A DNA stretch of 64,000 nt from Protoeuglena noctilucae (Eukaryota > Chlorophyta > Pedinophyceae > Marsupiomonadales > Marsupiomonadaceae): positions 434,001-498,000 of the forward strand of contig OY253680.1 in assembly GCA_958009085.1 (NCBI GenBank). The letters run 5' to 3'. Below are positions 1 through 12,403 of the stretch, piece by piece. The stretch's first letter is position 1; each line of letters opens with the position of its first letter. The position numbers and the translations under genes were made by a program. The notes under the pieces are model-generated. The model ran no database searches. It saw nothing but the letters and a program-made list of their open reading frames with translations, and had not been told where the DNA came from.

Positions 1-1
1 G

Positions 2-247
2 GAGAAGCTGGTCGCGCACAGCAGCGACCGGCCTGCCCTCGCGCCTGGCCAGCCCCTCCGCGACCCCGCGATACAGCCGATCGGCGCCCCCGTCTGCAAC
101 GACCCTGCCGACGCCACGGGCAGAAGTCTTTCGGCGTTCTCCGACAGCACATGCAAATCCGCACGCCACGCCTGTGGGGATTACTGTGTCACCTGTACTG
201 GGAGTTGCGCCACGCCCGCAAAAAGCACGCGGGCTGCTTCCAGTTGA
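2..247 (+). CDS. Possible 3' end of a gene cut by the left window edge
   Basis: Frame 2 is open from the first base to a TGA at 245-247, giving about 81 codons with a Cys-rich tail. No family is recognised and no splice acceptor or domain supports it. In such GC-rich DNA an open frame of this size can occur by chance, so this is only a candidate tail of a gene lying mostly outside the window. Confidence 0.2.
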   Translation, partial: EKLVAHSSDRPALAPGQPLRDPAIQPIGAPVCNDPADATGRSLSAFSDSTCKSARHACGDYCVTCTGSCATPAKSTRAASS

Positions 248-913
248 GCACCACGACGGTCGTCGGCTGATCTGCGTGGTAACAACCCGAGGGTGCGGAA
301 AGGACGTCGGCCACGGTCGACGCCGCGAACAGCAACAGTTCCATGGACAGCCCTCTAGCGCGCCGCCCCGGGAGCTCTCCACACCCGATGACGCGGCCTC
401 TGACCACACGGATCGACTGTCTACCACTCGCGATCCCATCCTTAATGAATTAAGGGCCCGCGGGCCCGGAACCCCGGCGTGGACGAACTTCAGCAGCAGC
501 CCGCCCACGAGGCGCATGAGCGCCGGCGCGGCACGCGCAGCAACGGGACGAGTAGGGACCTTGAGAGGCGCTCAATTAGTCCCGACGAGTCCAAACCGAG
601 GGTTTTGGACGGGAACGGCTGACAAGTGGAACTGACGACAGGAACTGCTGCTGCCAGTGCTGGCGGTCGTCATCCCTCCAGAACAAACCCTCTTTGTTTG
701 CACCGAATCGCGACGCACACGCTCCGCGCAGGCTTTCGCAGGCCCGAGGGCCCTGTCGGTGCGGGCGTCTTGGCGCATTTGAAACGACAGCTGTGCGCTG
801 CCGCTGCGATTGAGCGCTGAGAGCGCGCCCGTCTGCGTGGCCTGAACCACAGGAAGTGTCCGGTAAATTCGGTGCCCTTACCGTTCGGAGGCCGCGGCCA
901 AAGCGGGAAGGAC
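248..913. other. Spacer upstream of the WD40 gene, no gene recognised
   Basis: Several 60-150-codon open frames occur on both strands but overlap each other and resemble no family. The span should contain the promoter and 5' UTR of the WD40 gene that starts at 914. I see no RNA gene or repeat. Confidence 0.4.
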
Positions 914-3900
914 ATGGCCGTCTCTAGCCTCGTCCTGGCCCGTCTGCGGGACGACGCTCCGGCGCTCCGGGGCATCCCTTCACTCGACGTGAGGAGCGAC
1001 ATTTCCTTCAGCTGCTCCTCGGCAGCGCTAGAAGCCTTTCAGCGCCCGTCCGCTGCGCGCAACCCGCCCCTTCCTGCGCTTCCAGGACGGCGCCGCTGAG
1101 ACCACGCACGCGCGTTGGGACCCGTCCAGTCCATCATGCTCGTACATGGCTGACAGGCAGGGTGTCATCCGCGTCGTGGAGATGGGCGCCATGCAGTCGA
1201 CGCGCGTCCAAGCGGCCTTCCGCCTTGAGCATGCAGCGGAAGGTCCCGAGGCAAGTCCTGTCACACGCCTGGGATGCCTGGGTCAGGCACGACTGGGCTC
1301 AGCCTCGAGGTAGCCACTTACTAGCCCCCCCCGTCATTCCCTCGTGCAGGACAAAGTCCGTGCCGTCGGCCGAGCCTTCTCGTGCCTGGAAGCCATCCCG
1401 CTTCGCGCGGGAGCCCTTCTCGCCAGCCAGGCAGGGTCGAGCAACGTCCTCTTCCTGCGCCTGGCCCCCTACGCTTCCTCGCCCGAGCCCGTCTTCCGCT
1501 TCGGCTCCCACGCGGCGCCGGTCGCCTCGCTCGCCGTGAGCCGCAACGGCGCCCTGGCTGCCTGCGGGTCCGAGGCTGGCGCCCTCCGGGTCTGGCGCAC
1601 GTTCGACGGCGCGCTGGCGTCCGAGCACCCCCTGGCGCACCGCGGCGGCACCACCGCCGTCGGGTTTGCGGGCGTCGGGACGGTCGTCTCTGGGGGGCGC
1701 GACGGACGGCTCGCAGTGTGGGACCTCGCCCGCGGGCAGCTCGTTGCCATCCAATGGCTGGCGCTGGGCCCCTGCACCGTCACCGCCGTCGCTGGGTGGG
1801 CTCCGCACGGGTGAGGCCGGACGCGTGCATGACCTCCCATCCCCTGAGGTCCAAAGGCCCCGCACTGTCCTCGCCCTGTACTCCTGCCAAGCTTTCCGTG
1901 GCCTTGAAACGCGTTGCCAACCTGCTTTGCAGTGTTCCAGCGTCCCCGGAAGCCTGGCGGCTGTCGGAGCTGTCGCGGTGGGAGGCCCCCGAGACGCACC
2001 GATGCCTGGTGGCTGCGGGAAGCGACAGCGGCGAGGTGCACGTGGCGGCGATGGAGGCGGGAGAGGATGCCAAGCTCGTGCATGCAGGGACCTTCGTCGT
2101 CGCAGAGGTGCGCGTGCCCGCGGTGCTCGCCCTGTGGGCTGTTCGTCCAGCCTAGCTCCCAACCTGCTAATTCGGCATTCTCGCAGGGTGCGGCGGTCTC
2201 ATTCGCATCCTTCGATCGCACCGGCGCACGCCTCGTGTGCGGGGGGCCTGGCCTGGGCTCCCGCCGCGACGTGCGGGGCTCGGCGATGGTGGTGCGGACC
2301 GCGCCGGGGTCCGCTCCCGTGGCTGCCGGCTGCCTGCGTGTTGGGGGCTTCCTGGTCGGCCTGGAAGCCGCAGCTGCGCACGAGGGGGCGCGGGACGAGG
2401 TGGTCATGGTCGCTTCCCTCCGGTGCGCAGTGCCGATGCGCGGCTGGCATGTGGCGCACGTACGCAGCGGCCCAAGCAAGCTTATTGACTCTGTGTCCTC
2501 TATCCACAGGGACGGCCCGATGCTCCGTTCCCTCCCGGACATTGAGGGGAGCACGTTCCACGCGGAGGTGTCGACCCTGAACGCCCCTGTCCAAGCGTGC
2601 CTGGACCCCTCGCACCCTGCACATGAGGACTTGCACGGGGCACGCATTTGGGCAGATGTCAGCGACGAGCTCTGCGCCATGGGCTTGCCCCCGCTGCCGG
2701 AGCGCACGGCGGGGCACCCAACGGGGCGTGTGACGGTGCTGGGTGCAGCGGAGCAGCAGCCGGGGGCGAACGAAGCTTCCGTCGAGCCGGACGACACGAG
2801 CGAGGCCAGGGCGGAGGGGGCTCCCGAGCCGCGCCGGGGAGTGCGTGTGCCGGCCCCCGTGGCGCGGACGCCCGGGACCGCTTCACCTGGCAGGGGCGGA
2901 CTGGCGAGCGGGCCGGGAGAGTCGGCGAGAGACGCATCGCCGACACCGCATGCGCCACCAAGGTCCCCGGCCACGGACACAGCTGGGCCCTCAGTGCACC
3001 GCGACGTCATCGTCATGCCCGACCGCCCGCAGCAGGCGGGGCCTGTGCCAGCCAGGCGGAGTCCCAAAGCCGTGGGGGCGCACGGGGCTGCGGACCAGCT
3101 GGGGGCTAAGACCCTGCGGTTTGCTGCAGGTGCAGTTGCCGAGGTGGATGGTGCTGCAGGGGCGGCTCCTGAGGGGGATGCGTGGGCGGGGCGCACGCGC
3201 CCGTCTCGCCAGACGCTGCAGTCACGGGTGCGGGGGGTGGACGAGGCGCGGGTGCAGGTGGGGCTGGGAGAGAGTGGGGGGAAGGCTGATGCCCTGTGAA
3301 ACTGCATGCTTGGTTTGTGACTGCCACCCCTGTACCCTTTCCTCCCAGGCCGCCGTCGCGCGGGCACACGCGGGCCAGCTCGCTGCCGCGTCTCCCCTGG
3401 GCCGCCCGACGGTGGTGTCGACGGTGGGGCTCCACGCGCGCCTGGCCGCCGCAGCCGCGGCCGAGTTCGATCCGTCCCTGTACTTGGACGGCCCGCCACA
3501 GCTGGGGGCCCTGGCGCGGCAGGCGGCAGCCCAAGAGGTGACGACCTTTCCTCTTCCCGTTGCGCGACCGGCACGTGGGGCAGGGGATACAGACGCGGCC
3601 ACGCTGCGGAGGGCGGCACCTGTGGCTGAGAGCGACGGGGATGGAGGCGCCGGGGGCGCGCCGCCGGCCTCTGCAAAAGACGCGGGCGGGGCGGCACCCC
3701 GGGGAGACGTGGCCATGTACCGGGATTTGCCAAGGATCACGGACGAGGGGGCCCCCGTGGAGGTCGCCAAGGTGAGAGTCCAACCGACAGCGCAGCGCAC
3801 CGGACGCTCGGCTTTCGCACTCTCTCGCGAGCCTCTTTTACGCCCTTTGCAGGGGCGGGCACGCCGGGACGAGGCACTGGCTCGGCTGCGGCGCCAGCGC

Positions 3901-4628
3901 AACGGGGCCGCAGCCGCACGAGGGGGGGAACGCGTGGACGTGAACCCCTGGAACGGGGCACCCGTCGGCTCCGAGCCTGGGGCTCCTGCTGGTCCCGACC
4001 CGGCCCTGTACCGGGAGTTGGCGCCCGTGGACGACGGAGCCTCACCCGAGGCGGCACTCAAGGCGGACAAGGAGGTCGACCCTGGTGAGCATGCAGGCTC
4101 TTCGACCCTAAGAGGCTCAGGTCCTTAGTAGTGCGAAGCATGGGTCGTCGAGGCCGAGCGGTGATGATGAGGCCAGGCATGACCGTAGCATGACCCTCGG
4201 GAGGGAGCCCGACAGGGTCGATGCAGAGGTGGGCATGACCCCTGCCGACGTCGCCATGGAACTGTCCCGTCCCGCCTGCAGTGTGGGCGTTCTTGGCAGA
4301 GGCCCTGCGGCCCATCTACGGAGTGGAGCCGCCTGTGCTTCCTACTGGTCCCGGTGCGTCCACGCTCCCGCCGGGCATTGCGGGCGCCTGGAACCCGCCG
4401 ATCCTTCCCGGAGCTGCTGCCCCGCGGACACTGCCGCTTGGGGGAGATGCACCGTCGAAGCGGGCGGCAGAGGGGGAGTTGCCGCCCAGCCGCAAGCTGT
4501 GGCTACCGACGGAGGACGAGGTCGCGTCGTTTGGGTCGGAAGACATCTGGCGAGCCATCGATGGCGCCACGCAGCTGCTCGGGACCTTGGGCGTGAGCGT
4601 GGGCTTCCGGCGCGTGGCCACGGTTTGA
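914..4628 (+). CDS. WD40-repeat protein with long disordered C-terminal half
   Basis: Nine exons join in frame to 953 codons: 914-988, 1086-1250, 1350-1810, 1933-2107, 2187-2422, 2510-3257, 3349-3771, 3853-4084 and 4282-4628. The first 300 or so residues are a beta-propeller: blades end in motifs such as GALRVWRTFDG and GRLAVWDLARG. The second half is Ala/Pro/Gly-rich, repeats phrases like DPSLYLDGP, AMYRDLPRI and DPALYRELAPV, and closes with a short ordered stretch. Intron 2 has a textbook GC donor (GAG|GCAAGT at 1251). The donor of exon 6 is the least certain junction. I cannot place the protein in a named WD40 family. A scaffold role is only what the fold suggests. Confidence 0.75.
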
Positions 4629-4903
4629 AACGCTCCCGGCCTCACTTTCTGACTGCGGACATGCCATTGCATGCAAGCCTCCTGTTGACTCCGATGGCGA
4701 CCAACAACGCGTCTTATTGGTCTGAAACGGAGGCCGATGGTGCCGACGTGCGCTGCTAACACGATGCGGAGTGTGAGCACACGAACCCTTGGGCAGCCTG
4801 CGGGGCGGCGCGACGTCAGCGCGAGCGCGTCCACTTCGGGCGAGTGTGAAATGCGCGCTCCAGCTTACCTCTCGTCTCGGTGCAGCGGACACGGCGTGAC
4901 TGC

Positions 4904-6201
4904 ATGACAGGGGCCGATCGCGTCGCAGGGCGGACTTGTGTGGTGACGGGCGGAAACGCGGGTATTGGGTTCGAGACCGCGCGCGCCCTCCTCTCCCGAG
5001 GCGACCGCGTCGTTCTTGCCTGCCGCGATATGGTCAAGGCGGAACGCGCCTGCTCGAGCCTGCGTGAGGCCGTGCCAGGGGCGGCGGTGTCTGCATCCGA
5101 GCTCGATCTTGCCGACCTGGCATCCGTGCGCTCCTTTGCGCGGCGTTTCCTCGACAGCGGGGAGCCGTTGGACGTGCTCGTCAACAACGGTGATTGCTGT
5201 GCCTCCATCGCGGACTGCTGCGCCGCCATCGCGGACTGCTGCGCCTTGTCTCCCCTCCGCGACGCCCTGGGCTCTGACGCTCGTCGCAGCCGGCATCATG
5301 GCGTGCCCCCTAATGCGGACTAAGGATGGCTTCGAGATGCAGCTGGGAGTGAACCACCTGGGCCACTTTGCCCTGACCCTGGAGCTGCTGCCCCGTCTCA
5401 GCGACCCGTCCCGCTCTTCACGTGTCGTCACCGTCTCCTCTGCCGCACACCTGGCAGGCAGGCGAGGCTGTGCGCTCCGTGGAGGAGGGTGGGGATGGGG
5501 GGAAGGGGAGAAGAGCACGTGTCTCTGGGACTCTGCAAGAGAGTAAACACCGCCCCCCCTTTGTCGGCCTTGCAGCATGAACTTCAACGACCTCAACTCG
5601 CAGCGTGGCTACCAGCGCTGGGTCGCGTACAGCCAGTCGAAGCTCGCCAACGTCCTGATGACCTACGAGCTGGCGCGCCGCACGCCAAACACGGCGCGCT
5701 TGACGGCCAACACGTTGCACCCGGGGGTGGTGGCCACGGACCTGGCACGGGTGGGGATGCGGCGTGCGAAATGCCTCTGCCGCAAGCAGTCGGCGCTATT
5801 GCCATCTCGCTCTGCCGGTTCTGTCCGCAGTTCTTGCTCCCCAGCGAGAGCGAGATGCCGTGGGCTGCCAAGGCGGCGGCCGGCCTCATGCGGAACTTCC
5901 TCAAGACGCCCGAGCAGGGCGCGCAGACGAGCATCTGCCTGAGTGATGGCCGCTGGTTACTGACGCCTCCCAAGCGCTGTGCCATGACTCAAGGCGCTTG
6001 GCCCGTGCGACATCCCTAGGCCCCTTCCCCACCGCAGCATCGTCCCCGGACGTCGAGGGCCTGACCTCCCGGTACTTCTCGGACTGCAAGCCCGTGCCGT
6101 CGTCGCCGGTATCTTACGACCCCGACGTCGCGCGCCGACTGTGGGAGATGTCGATGGAGTTGACGGAGAGCCCAGCACCCGTTTCCTCTGCTGCTGCGTG
6201 A
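4904..6201 (+). CDS. Short-chain dehydrogenase, retinol dehydrogenase 12-like
   Basis: Five exons (4904-5189, 5290-5461, 5576-5750, 5831-5942, 6038-6201) encode 302 residues. The N-terminal cofactor motif TGGNAGIG, the NNAG motif (completed across intron 1), the VNHLGHFAL segment and the catalytic YSQSK are all present. This is a classical Rossmann-fold NAD(P)H oxidoreductase. The C-terminal [11 protein letters not shown] resembles the RDH11-14/WWOX-like branch, which in plants and algae includes protochlorophyllide-reductase relatives. The substrate cannot be read from sequence. Intron 2 uses a GC donor (AG|GCGAGG at 5462), and intron 1 holds a 21-bp tandem repeat. The stop lies 79 bp from the end of the opposing pyrophosphatase gene. 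Confidence 0.85.
5201..5242. repeat. 21-bp tandem duplication inside SDR intron 1
   Basis: Two adjacent 21-bp copies (5201-5221 and 5222-5242) differ at one base (CCTCC versus CCGCC near the start) and share the core CATCGCGGACTGCTGC. They lie wholly within the first intron of the SDR gene, just downstream of its donor. Confidence 0.85.
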
Positions 6202-6280
6202 GACCTACGTTACCCCTTCAAGCGACTCGTGAAAACGGCTAGAAACCACGCGCGTGCCTAGGCGCAGAGTTGGACCCTGC

Positions 6281-7453
6281 TCAGTTCAGGGCCAGCTCCT
6301 CCTCGTTCTTCCGCGACCCCGACTTGAGCGCGGCGTAGAACCCGTGCGTCTCGTCGATCACCTTCAGGGCGTAGGCGCGGTTCATGCACTTGTTGTCGAA
6401 CCCGTACTTGTTCGCGGGCTTCCCGTCGGGGATCTTGTAGTCCCGGAACCACTCCATGACCTTCGTCAGCTCCCCCGGCATCTCGCGCTCCACGTCCTCC
6501 ACGTCGCTCACCTTGGCCGCCAGGGGATCATCGGCGCGGATGGCCACCACCTTCCAGTCCAGCTCCCCGTCGTCGATCATGGCGTACACCCCCAGAGGCT
6601 TCACCTGCTCGACAGGGCACAGGTGCCGATCAGGCTCGCCAGTGCACCGCACGCCTCTGGGCAGGGCCACGCTGCGCCGCTGACGGGCAGCAGGGCCCGT
6701 GCCCACTTCCTCGCCTTGTAGATGCCGCCCGAAGCCAGGGCCTGCGAGCCGATCTCCACGACATCAACCGGGTCGTTGTCGCCCTTGACGCCGCCCAGCT
6801 CCGCGTTGGCGTGCTGGGGATCCTCCCACGTCTGCGGGATCATGCCGTAGTTCCAGTGGATGTTGTAGGGGTAGTCGCGCAGCTTGCCCTTCTTGGTGTC
6901 CTGCTTGATCGGGTTGCTCGGCTCGTCCGTGGCGCACTCCATCTTGGCCTTGGTCTCCTTGGGGATCTCGCAGAAGAAGTTGTAGGTCCCGTCCGCGTTC
7001 TTGTAAGGCACGTCGTGCCATGGCGAAATGACCTTGCCATCCTGCTCAACAAACACACTGCGACGGGGCACGGCGGGGCGGTGCGACCAGGGGCCCGCAG
7101 GCGGATCGCCGCGCGCCTGCGCCCCTCCCACGGCGGCTCACCGGTACTCAAACGTGCCAGCTGGCCCCTTCACCACGGGCTTGTACGCGAACATGCGCAG
7201 GTAGGCGCCCCGGCACGCCTGCAGCGCAGAGCAGGGCAGGAGCCTCCTGTGATCACGCGCGCATTGCGGCGACGGCCACGGCCGTCCGCCATGCTCGAGG
7301 GAGCTGGGGCGCCCGCGCCTCGATCCCATCTCGGGCGCTTGCGGCCACAATTGTGCGGCTAGGGGTGGGAACCGGCGACTCGCCCACAGCCGGCCGGACA
7401 GGCAGCGATTTCCACCAGCTACTCCATAGGAAACGCTTGAGTGAATGCGACAT
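6281..7453 (-). CDS. Soluble inorganic pyrophosphatase, family I, probably plastidic
   Basis: This enzyme hydrolyses pyrophosphate to two phosphates and so pulls biosynthetic reactions forward. Exons 7218-7142, 7057-6715 and 6604-6281 give the family core, including FEYR, ISPWHDVPY and the metal-binding signature GDNDPVDVVEIG. A probable first exon at 7453-7319 starts with ATG and adds a Ser/Arg/Ala-rich leader ending in IVAASARDG, like a plastid transit peptide. The total would be 292 residues. The last intron uses a GC donor (AAG|GCGAGG at 6714). The first intron would also need one (GAG|GCGCGG at 7318), so the leader exon is tentative. The gene faces away from the CLC channel gene. Confidence 0.9.
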
Positions 7454-8080
7454 CCGATCGTGCCCGGGAGGCCCAGGCGAGGGAGGCCCGGCCCAGCTCC
7501 GCCCCGGCCTTACTCGAGGGCTGGCGCCGCGGGCGGGCGCGCGCCCGGGGCGGAAGCCCCACGCTCGAGCAGTGCACTCGCGGTTCCTTCATGCAGACCG
7601 GCCTGCCGATGCGCACACACCTTGGCGGGCCGGGGGGCCCCCGCGAGGACGACGCGGGCGGTGGGGGCGCTGATGGCGAACATGGTGGCTCGTGTGAATC
7701 GATGTTCTCGCAAAGGACGTGCGCCGCTGGGCGGAGAGATTTGTACCCAGACGGGTTACCCCAGGTTTTTACCTCTGCTTGGTATCTGTGCATGGCGAGC
7801 CCGTGCACACCGGGACTTTCGCGTATTTGGTGTGGCCTCCCTAGCCTGGGGTTGAGGAGTTGCCTTTGGAAGGGAGGAAATCTGCCTCCGTTCCGTCGTT
7901 TCTCTCCATCCTCGACTCCTTGTGGGCGCGAGGAACAGAGGGAGTTGGGCCTTTCTCGAAGCTGGGCGTCCATCGGCTGAGGACCTTTCTGGGGCTGGCG
8001 TTGGGCCACGGCACGGGTGTTGGGACCACGTGCCCGGGAGTCGCGGTCTGTGCCGCGCGGAGGAGCACGGGCGCCGGGAT
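7454..8080. other. Divergent spacer between pyrophosphatase and CLC genes
   Basis: This span lies between two head-to-head starts and presumably holds both promoters and 5' UTRs. Open frames here resemble no family. No repeat or RNA gene was seen. Confidence 0.4.
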
Positions 8081-11000
8081 ATGTCGCCTCAAGCCCTGTC
8101 ACGGGAGCTGGATGAGGCCTACCAGAACGGGGACGGCGAGAGCCGGCAGCTCCTCGCCGAGCCAGGTGGGTACTGCAACTCCCCTGTCCCCTCGCTTCCC
8201 TGGGCGATGGCAGCGCTTCTGACGAATCCCGCCCTTGTTGTCTTGCGCTGAAGCTGCCCGATGGCTGGCCCGTCTTCGGATGCGGCGCCGGCCCAGGCCC
8301 TGGCACGCGTCACGGCGGTGGGCTCCCCCTCGCCGCCTCGCTGCGCCGCGTCGCTGTGGCTCTGTCGCCCTCCCGCGGACAGTTTTGATTGTCATGCTAA
8401 GCGGGATACGTCGATTGCGCCCACAGTTGCGTCGATCGGGCGCGCCCTTTGCTTGGTGCAGCCCGGGCGACCGGTTATCCCTGTCGGGCCGCGACGGCGC
8501 CCTTGCGCGCCCCAGCCGTGTCCGGCAGGCATGATGTGTTGTTGAAAAGTTTGCAGGACGCGACGCTCGGCCGACCCGCTCCCTCGCGCAGATGTGAGCC
8601 AGGACATCCAGGCCATCACAGCGGGGCTGCGGGGGGCCGCCGTGCCGGACGCGGAGGCCAACGGGGGCCCACCGAAGAACTCCATGGCGGACGTGTGGCC
8701 GAAACAGATGGCGTCGTTGGAAAGGTGCGCCGCGTGGCGCGCGTGGCCCGAGCGTCCCGGAGCGGTTCGTGCTGCCGCCCACGCCTCTCCTCTCGCCCGT
8801 CCCCGCAGCCTGAACTTTGAGGCCAACGAGAACGCCGTCTTTCGCGGGGACTTGACGCGCCAGAAGAACCGCGACAGCGTCATCTTCTTCATCGTCCACT
8901 GGTCGCTGTTAACGCTGCTGGGGATGAACGTGGCCCTGCTGGCCTACTTCGTGGCCCTCTCCGTGGAGAACATCGCGCTCGGCAAGTTCCGGATCGTCGA
9001 CGCCATCCACGAGACCTCCTCCTTCCTCGCCTACGTCGTCTACTGCCTCATCAACTGCGTCATCGTCCTCGGCGCGGCCCTCCTGTGCGTCTACCTGGCC
9101 CCCGCGGGCGCCGGCTCCGGCATCGCCGAGGTTAAGGCTCACCTCAACGGGGTCGACGTCCCAGGGGTCTTCCTCTTCCGCACCCTCGTGGCCAAGTGCC
9201 TGGGCATGATCTGCTCCACCTCCGCCGGCCTCGCCCTGGGCAAGGAGGGGCCCTTCATCCACATGGGCGCCATCGTCGCCTCCCTCCTCGGCAACGCCGG
9301 CAGCAACGCCGCTGAGGTCTGGCGCGGGGCCATGAAGACCTTCTCCGACCGCGGCGGCACGGTCGGCCGGTGGGCGACGTGGGTCTGGCACCTCCCCGGC
9401 GTCGAGCCCCTCATGCGCGCCCTCCAGCGATTCAAGATGGACGTCATCCAGCGCGACCTCATCGCGGCCGGCTCCGCGTCGGGCGTCGCTGCCGCCTTCC
9501 GCTCCCCCGTGGGTGGCACCCTCTTCGCCCTCGAGGAGGTCACCTCCTTCTGGTGAGCGCGGGGGCACCGCTGCACTGCCATGACCGCGGCCGCTACCTA
9601 GAGCCGGCTGGCGTCACCCAGCAGCTCTCCCACGCTCGCCACGCGCCCCATCGCCGCAGGAACAACCCCGTCCTGTGGCGTGCCTTCTACACCAACGCCA
9701 TCGTCATGCTCACGCTGCGCGGGCTGCTGAACTTCTGCTCCAACAACCGCTGCGGCTTCTTCTCCGTCGGCGGCTTCATCATCTTCGAGATCCGCGAGGG
9801 CCAGACGGACTTCTCCCTCAAGGAGCTCTTCCCGCTCTTCCTCCTCGGCGTTACGGGCGGCATCATGGGTTCCCTCTTCACCGTCGCCAACATGGCCATC
9901 AGCCGGTGGCGACGCGACGTGCTCCCCAAGTACGGCAAGCGGGGGAAGCTCCTCGAGGCCCTTGCCATCGCGTTCGTCACGTCCACGTGCTCGTTCATGC
10001 TGTGCAAGGCGAGCGACGGCACGGACGCCCGCGCATCCTGCCCCATGCTGTGCCCTTTGGCCTGCGGCCGTGTGTTGCCCCGAGCAGCATGAACGTGATT
10101 GACGTCCGCCTGGTTGCGCCCGCAGGCCTTCTGGTGTACGCCGTGCCCGCCCGGGTCCCAGCACTGCCCCGGGGAGCACAACTACATCTCCTTCCAGTGC
10201 CCCGACGGTCACTACAACGAGATGGCCACGCTCTTCTTCAACACGCACGACAACATCATCCGCAACCTCTTTGCGGCACGCACAGGTGTGTGCCGGCAAG
10301 GCTCTCCCGCGCCCCAGGGAACGTCAGGGACGCGGTGGTCAGTCCCCATTGCGCCCCGCCCTCTCTCCGCAGACCACGAGTTCAGCGTGGCCACCTTGCT
10401 CACCTTCTTCCTCTTCTACTATGTCCTCGCCATCTGGACGGCCGGCAGCGCCATCCCCGCGGGGCTCTTCGTGCCCTCCATTATCCTGGGGGCCGCGTAC
10501 GGCCGCATCATCGGCATTTACATGTCGGACAAGCAGGGGTGAGCGGGCGCGCGCGGAGGCAGTTTTGAGGCGCCGCGGCACGGATGCACGGGCGCGTGTT
10601 CGTGACCGACTGGGTGCTTTCTGTCTCGCAGGACTCGCATCGACGAGGGCACGTACGCCCTGCTGGGCGCCGCTTCCTTCCTGGCGGGCATGATGCGCAT
10701 GACAGTGTCGCTCTGTGTCATTTTGCTCGAGGTCAGCAACAACCTCAACATGCTCACCCTGCTGATGAGCGTCCTCCTCGTCGCCAAGGTGGGCGCACGC
10801 CGGCCATGCTCGCGGCAGCACGGGGGGGTGTTTCTTCTCCGTGGCGACACTCGTAACGTAACGGCCTCCTCCCCACCTGCGCAGGCGGCGGGGGATGCCA
10901 CGGGCGTCAAGGGCATCTACGACGCGCAGATCCAGGTGAAGCGCTTCCCGGTGCTGGAGCAGGAGCCCGAGAAGTTCTACCGCGTGCTGACGGCCTCAGA

Positions 11001-12168
11001 CGTTGCCACGGCGCCCGTGCGGCAGCTCAAGCGCTACGAGCGCGTCGGGGACCTCCTGACGGTCATGGGCGAGTGCTCCCACAACGGCTTCCCCGTCATC
11101 GAGTACAGCGACGAGCCCATCTTCCTCGGCGTCGTTCTGCGCCAGCACATCCTCTTCATCATCAGGGGTGAGGGCGGAAGGGCCTGCTTGCCTGCCGTCG
11201 TGTACCGCGGCCACGAGTGACCTCGCCGACCGCCCCGCGCTCAACTCAATCACCCGCCACTCCCCTGCGCAGATGGGACGTGCTTGCAGACGCAGCCGGG
11301 CCCCGACACGGTGGCCATCGAGCGCATGTCCTCCATCAACTTCATGGACCTGTGCAAGCCGACGTCCACCAAGGGCCTCTCAATGAAGGACATTCAGCTC
11401 AGCACCGAACAGAGCAACATGTGGCTGGACCTGGCGCCCCTCGTCAACCCGTGCCCGTACGTCGTCCAGAGGCGAGGGCTGGCAGCGCAGAGCGGGCGCG
11501 GCAGGGCTCGCGCTGGGGTCCGCGCGTGTGCAGTTCCATGCACCGCCATGCGCATGCACACTTTGCCTCGCGTCCCACGCCCCCGCAGCGACACGTCCCT
11601 GACCAAGGTGTTTGCGCTCTTCCGCACGATGGGCCTGCGCCACCTGTGCGTGGTCCCGCACGTCAACGACATCGTGGGCGTGATCACGCGCAAGGACCTG
11701 ATCGAGTTGGTGGCCGAGCACAAGCTGCGGGAGAAGGTGGAGGGCAAGGCGGGCGCAGCGTCGAACAACCACCAGCACCACAACCACCGGCTGGAGGAGG
11801 GCAGCGCGCACAGCGGCACCGTGCACCGCCGCGCGCGCTCGCTGCTGGGGTCTGGCATCCTGCGCCCGGCGTCCCCGGGGCTGGTGGCGCCCGTGCCATC
11901 CACGCCCGCCCTCCGCATGTCGGCCACGCGGCGCTCCAACCCCCGCGTCATCGCCATGTCCCGCATCAACTCCCAGTCGGCCAACCAGCTCGTCAGCCAG
12001 TCTATCTCCGGGCCCATCGCCGGCCAGCGCATGGGGCCCTCGGCGCACGAGTCGGACGACAGCGGCGCACGCGACGGCCTGCGGGGCGCCCCGAGCATGC
12101 GGACGATGGTGCTGGATGGGAGCCACCGCCTGCAGCGCGGGGAAGACGACCCCCTGGGCCGGCTGTGA
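8081..12168 (+). CDS. CLC chloride channel/antiporter, plant CLC-d-like
   Basis: Ten exons (8081-8165, 8592-8724, 8809-9552, 9660-10008, 10126-10285, 10373-10538, 10632-10788, 10885-11167, 11273-11471, 11589-12168) encode 951 residues. The order follows Arabidopsis CLC-d: ES-L-x-E-x-x-EN entry, GKEGPFIHMG with the gating glutamate, SPVGGTLFALEEVTSFW with the proton glutamate, then two cytosolic CBS domains ending in GLRHLCVVP and GVITRKDLI. Plant CLC-d works in trans-Golgi/endosomal membranes, exchanging chloride for protons. The first selectivity motif reads GSGIAE instead of GSGIPE. A 150-residue Ser/His/Arg-rich tail follows the second CBS domain. Introns at 10009 and 11472 start with GC. 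Confidence 0.95.
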
Positions 12169-12403
12169 TGTGCGGTGCCATGCCACGCGTGGGCTTGCCC
12201 AGTAAACCTCCTTTCCCTGCGCCTCCGTTTACAGCTACCATAGCGTCTGAAGTAAGCTAACTTAAGCCGAAAGATCCCACTTCGGATGTACACCGCGGTT
12301 CTGGCGCCAGAAACTCGCCAAGCGTTATTCTGCGGCGACGGGCCCCCCATCTCGTCCTTTCTCACCACCAGCGCGCTCCGCTAGTGACGAAGGGGCAGCA
12401 GCC

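Noticed and set aside
1469-3733. 754-codon open frame on the minus strand opposite the WD40 gene
   Set aside because: It is antisense to a multi-exon gene, crosses its introns, has no family likeness and shows the Pro/Arg/Ala/Ser bias that GC-rich coding sequence produces in its complementary frames.
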